Assembly: GCA_003453735.1 (NCBI GenBank)
Contig: DMNE01000272.1
Location: forward strand, 1-5,553
Length of the DNA stretch: 5,553 nt
Direction: 5' to 3'
DNA from: Nitrospiraceae bacterium
GTDB taxonomy: Bacteria; Nitrospirota; Thermodesulfovibrionia; Thermodesulfovibrionales; UBA9159
A program made the translations under genes and the position numbers. This document shows positions 5,517 to 5,553 of this stretch, piece by piece. The stretch's first letter is position 1. Every line of letters begins with the position of its first letter. The notes below the pieces were generated by a model. The model worked only from the letters and a program-made list of their open reading frames with translations. It did no database searches and was not told the DNA's origin.

Positions 5517-5553
5517 AAAATTTTATGTACCTGACATTACCGGAAAATTTTAT
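5517..5553. repeat. Start of a 27-bp direct repeat, cut by the window edge
   Basis: AAAATTTTAT is found at 5517-5526 and again at 5544-5553, a period of 27 bases. The spacer is GTACCTGACATTACCGG. The second copy runs to the last base, so it cannot be seen whether the spacer also repeats. Iterated blocks like this occur at transposon ends (transposase-binding sites) or as iterons. Confidence 0.45.

Larger units (their letters stand above)
4427..5553. other. Long stretch without a convincing gene
   Basis: About 1.1 kb beyond the methyltransferase start shows only short open stretches on either strand. Positions 4518-4712 (plus) are open for about 64 codons but have no start codon and no family I recognise. 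Positions 5037-5204 (minus) are open for 56 codons, also without a standard start. On the plus strand 5004-5162 is open, with an ATG at 5076 giving a 28-residue peptide behind a poor ribosome binding site. The first part (4443 to about 5040) looks like unstructured, decayed sequence. From about 5040 onward it is rich in inverted repeats, annotated separately. I see no tRNA, rRNA or CRISPR array. Confidence 0.6.

Noticed and set aside
5270..5553. Decayed tnpB on the minus strand beside the hairpin
   Set aside because: The hairpin recalls IS200/IS605 ends, but the minus-strand frames are broken by stops and show no zinc-ribbon CxxC pairs or RuvC motif.

Overview
This is a bacterial window. It has Shine-Dalgarno sites, a bacterial insertion sequence, a type II toxin-antitoxin operon and tightly spaced or overlapping start/stop codons. 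The protein families (IstA/IstB, VapB/VapC, pRiA4b ORF-3-like, sugar-cluster-type methyltransferase) are typical accessory genes of Gram-negative environmental bacteria. No core gene is present, so I cannot name the genus. The whole window reads as an accessory, mobile-element-rich region.

Positions 25-2529 hold a complete IS21-family insertion sequence. It has imperfect terminal inverted repeats of about 51 bp that start TGTAGAT, and an exact 8-bp target duplication (CCTATCTG) at 17-24 and 2530-2537. It carries istA (DDE transposase) and istB (AAA+ ATPase helper), overlapping by ATGA. All expected catalytic motifs are present, so the element looks functional and recently inserted. A perfect 8-bp hairpin in the istA leader covers a ribosome binding site and may silence read-through transcripts. 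An outward -35 box at the right end could make a junction promoter when element copies sit in tandem.

The element landed one base past the stop codon of vapC. The stop codon itself lies inside the duplicated target, so the toxin gene is intact. vapB (antitoxin, 2932-3159) and vapC (PIN-domain RNase toxin, 2531-2932) form a minus-strand operon with a 1-base overlap. A good promoter and a palindromic operator candidate lie just upstream of vapB. Their transcript runs toward the insertion sequence, antisense to istB and istA.

Divergent from vapBC is an 89-residue N-terminal fragment of a pRiA4b ORF-3-like protein (3309-3578). A minus-strand SAM-dependent methyltransferase follows (3671-4426), of the kind found in polysaccharide clusters (DUF268-like).

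From 4427 to the end (about 1.1 kb) I find no convincing gene. The part from about 5040 to 5340 is dense in inverted repeats, with at least four stem-loops. The last 37 bases hold the start of a 27-bp direct repeat that may continue past the window. This right-hand part looks like decayed mobile DNA or a structured RNA and is the least explained stretch.
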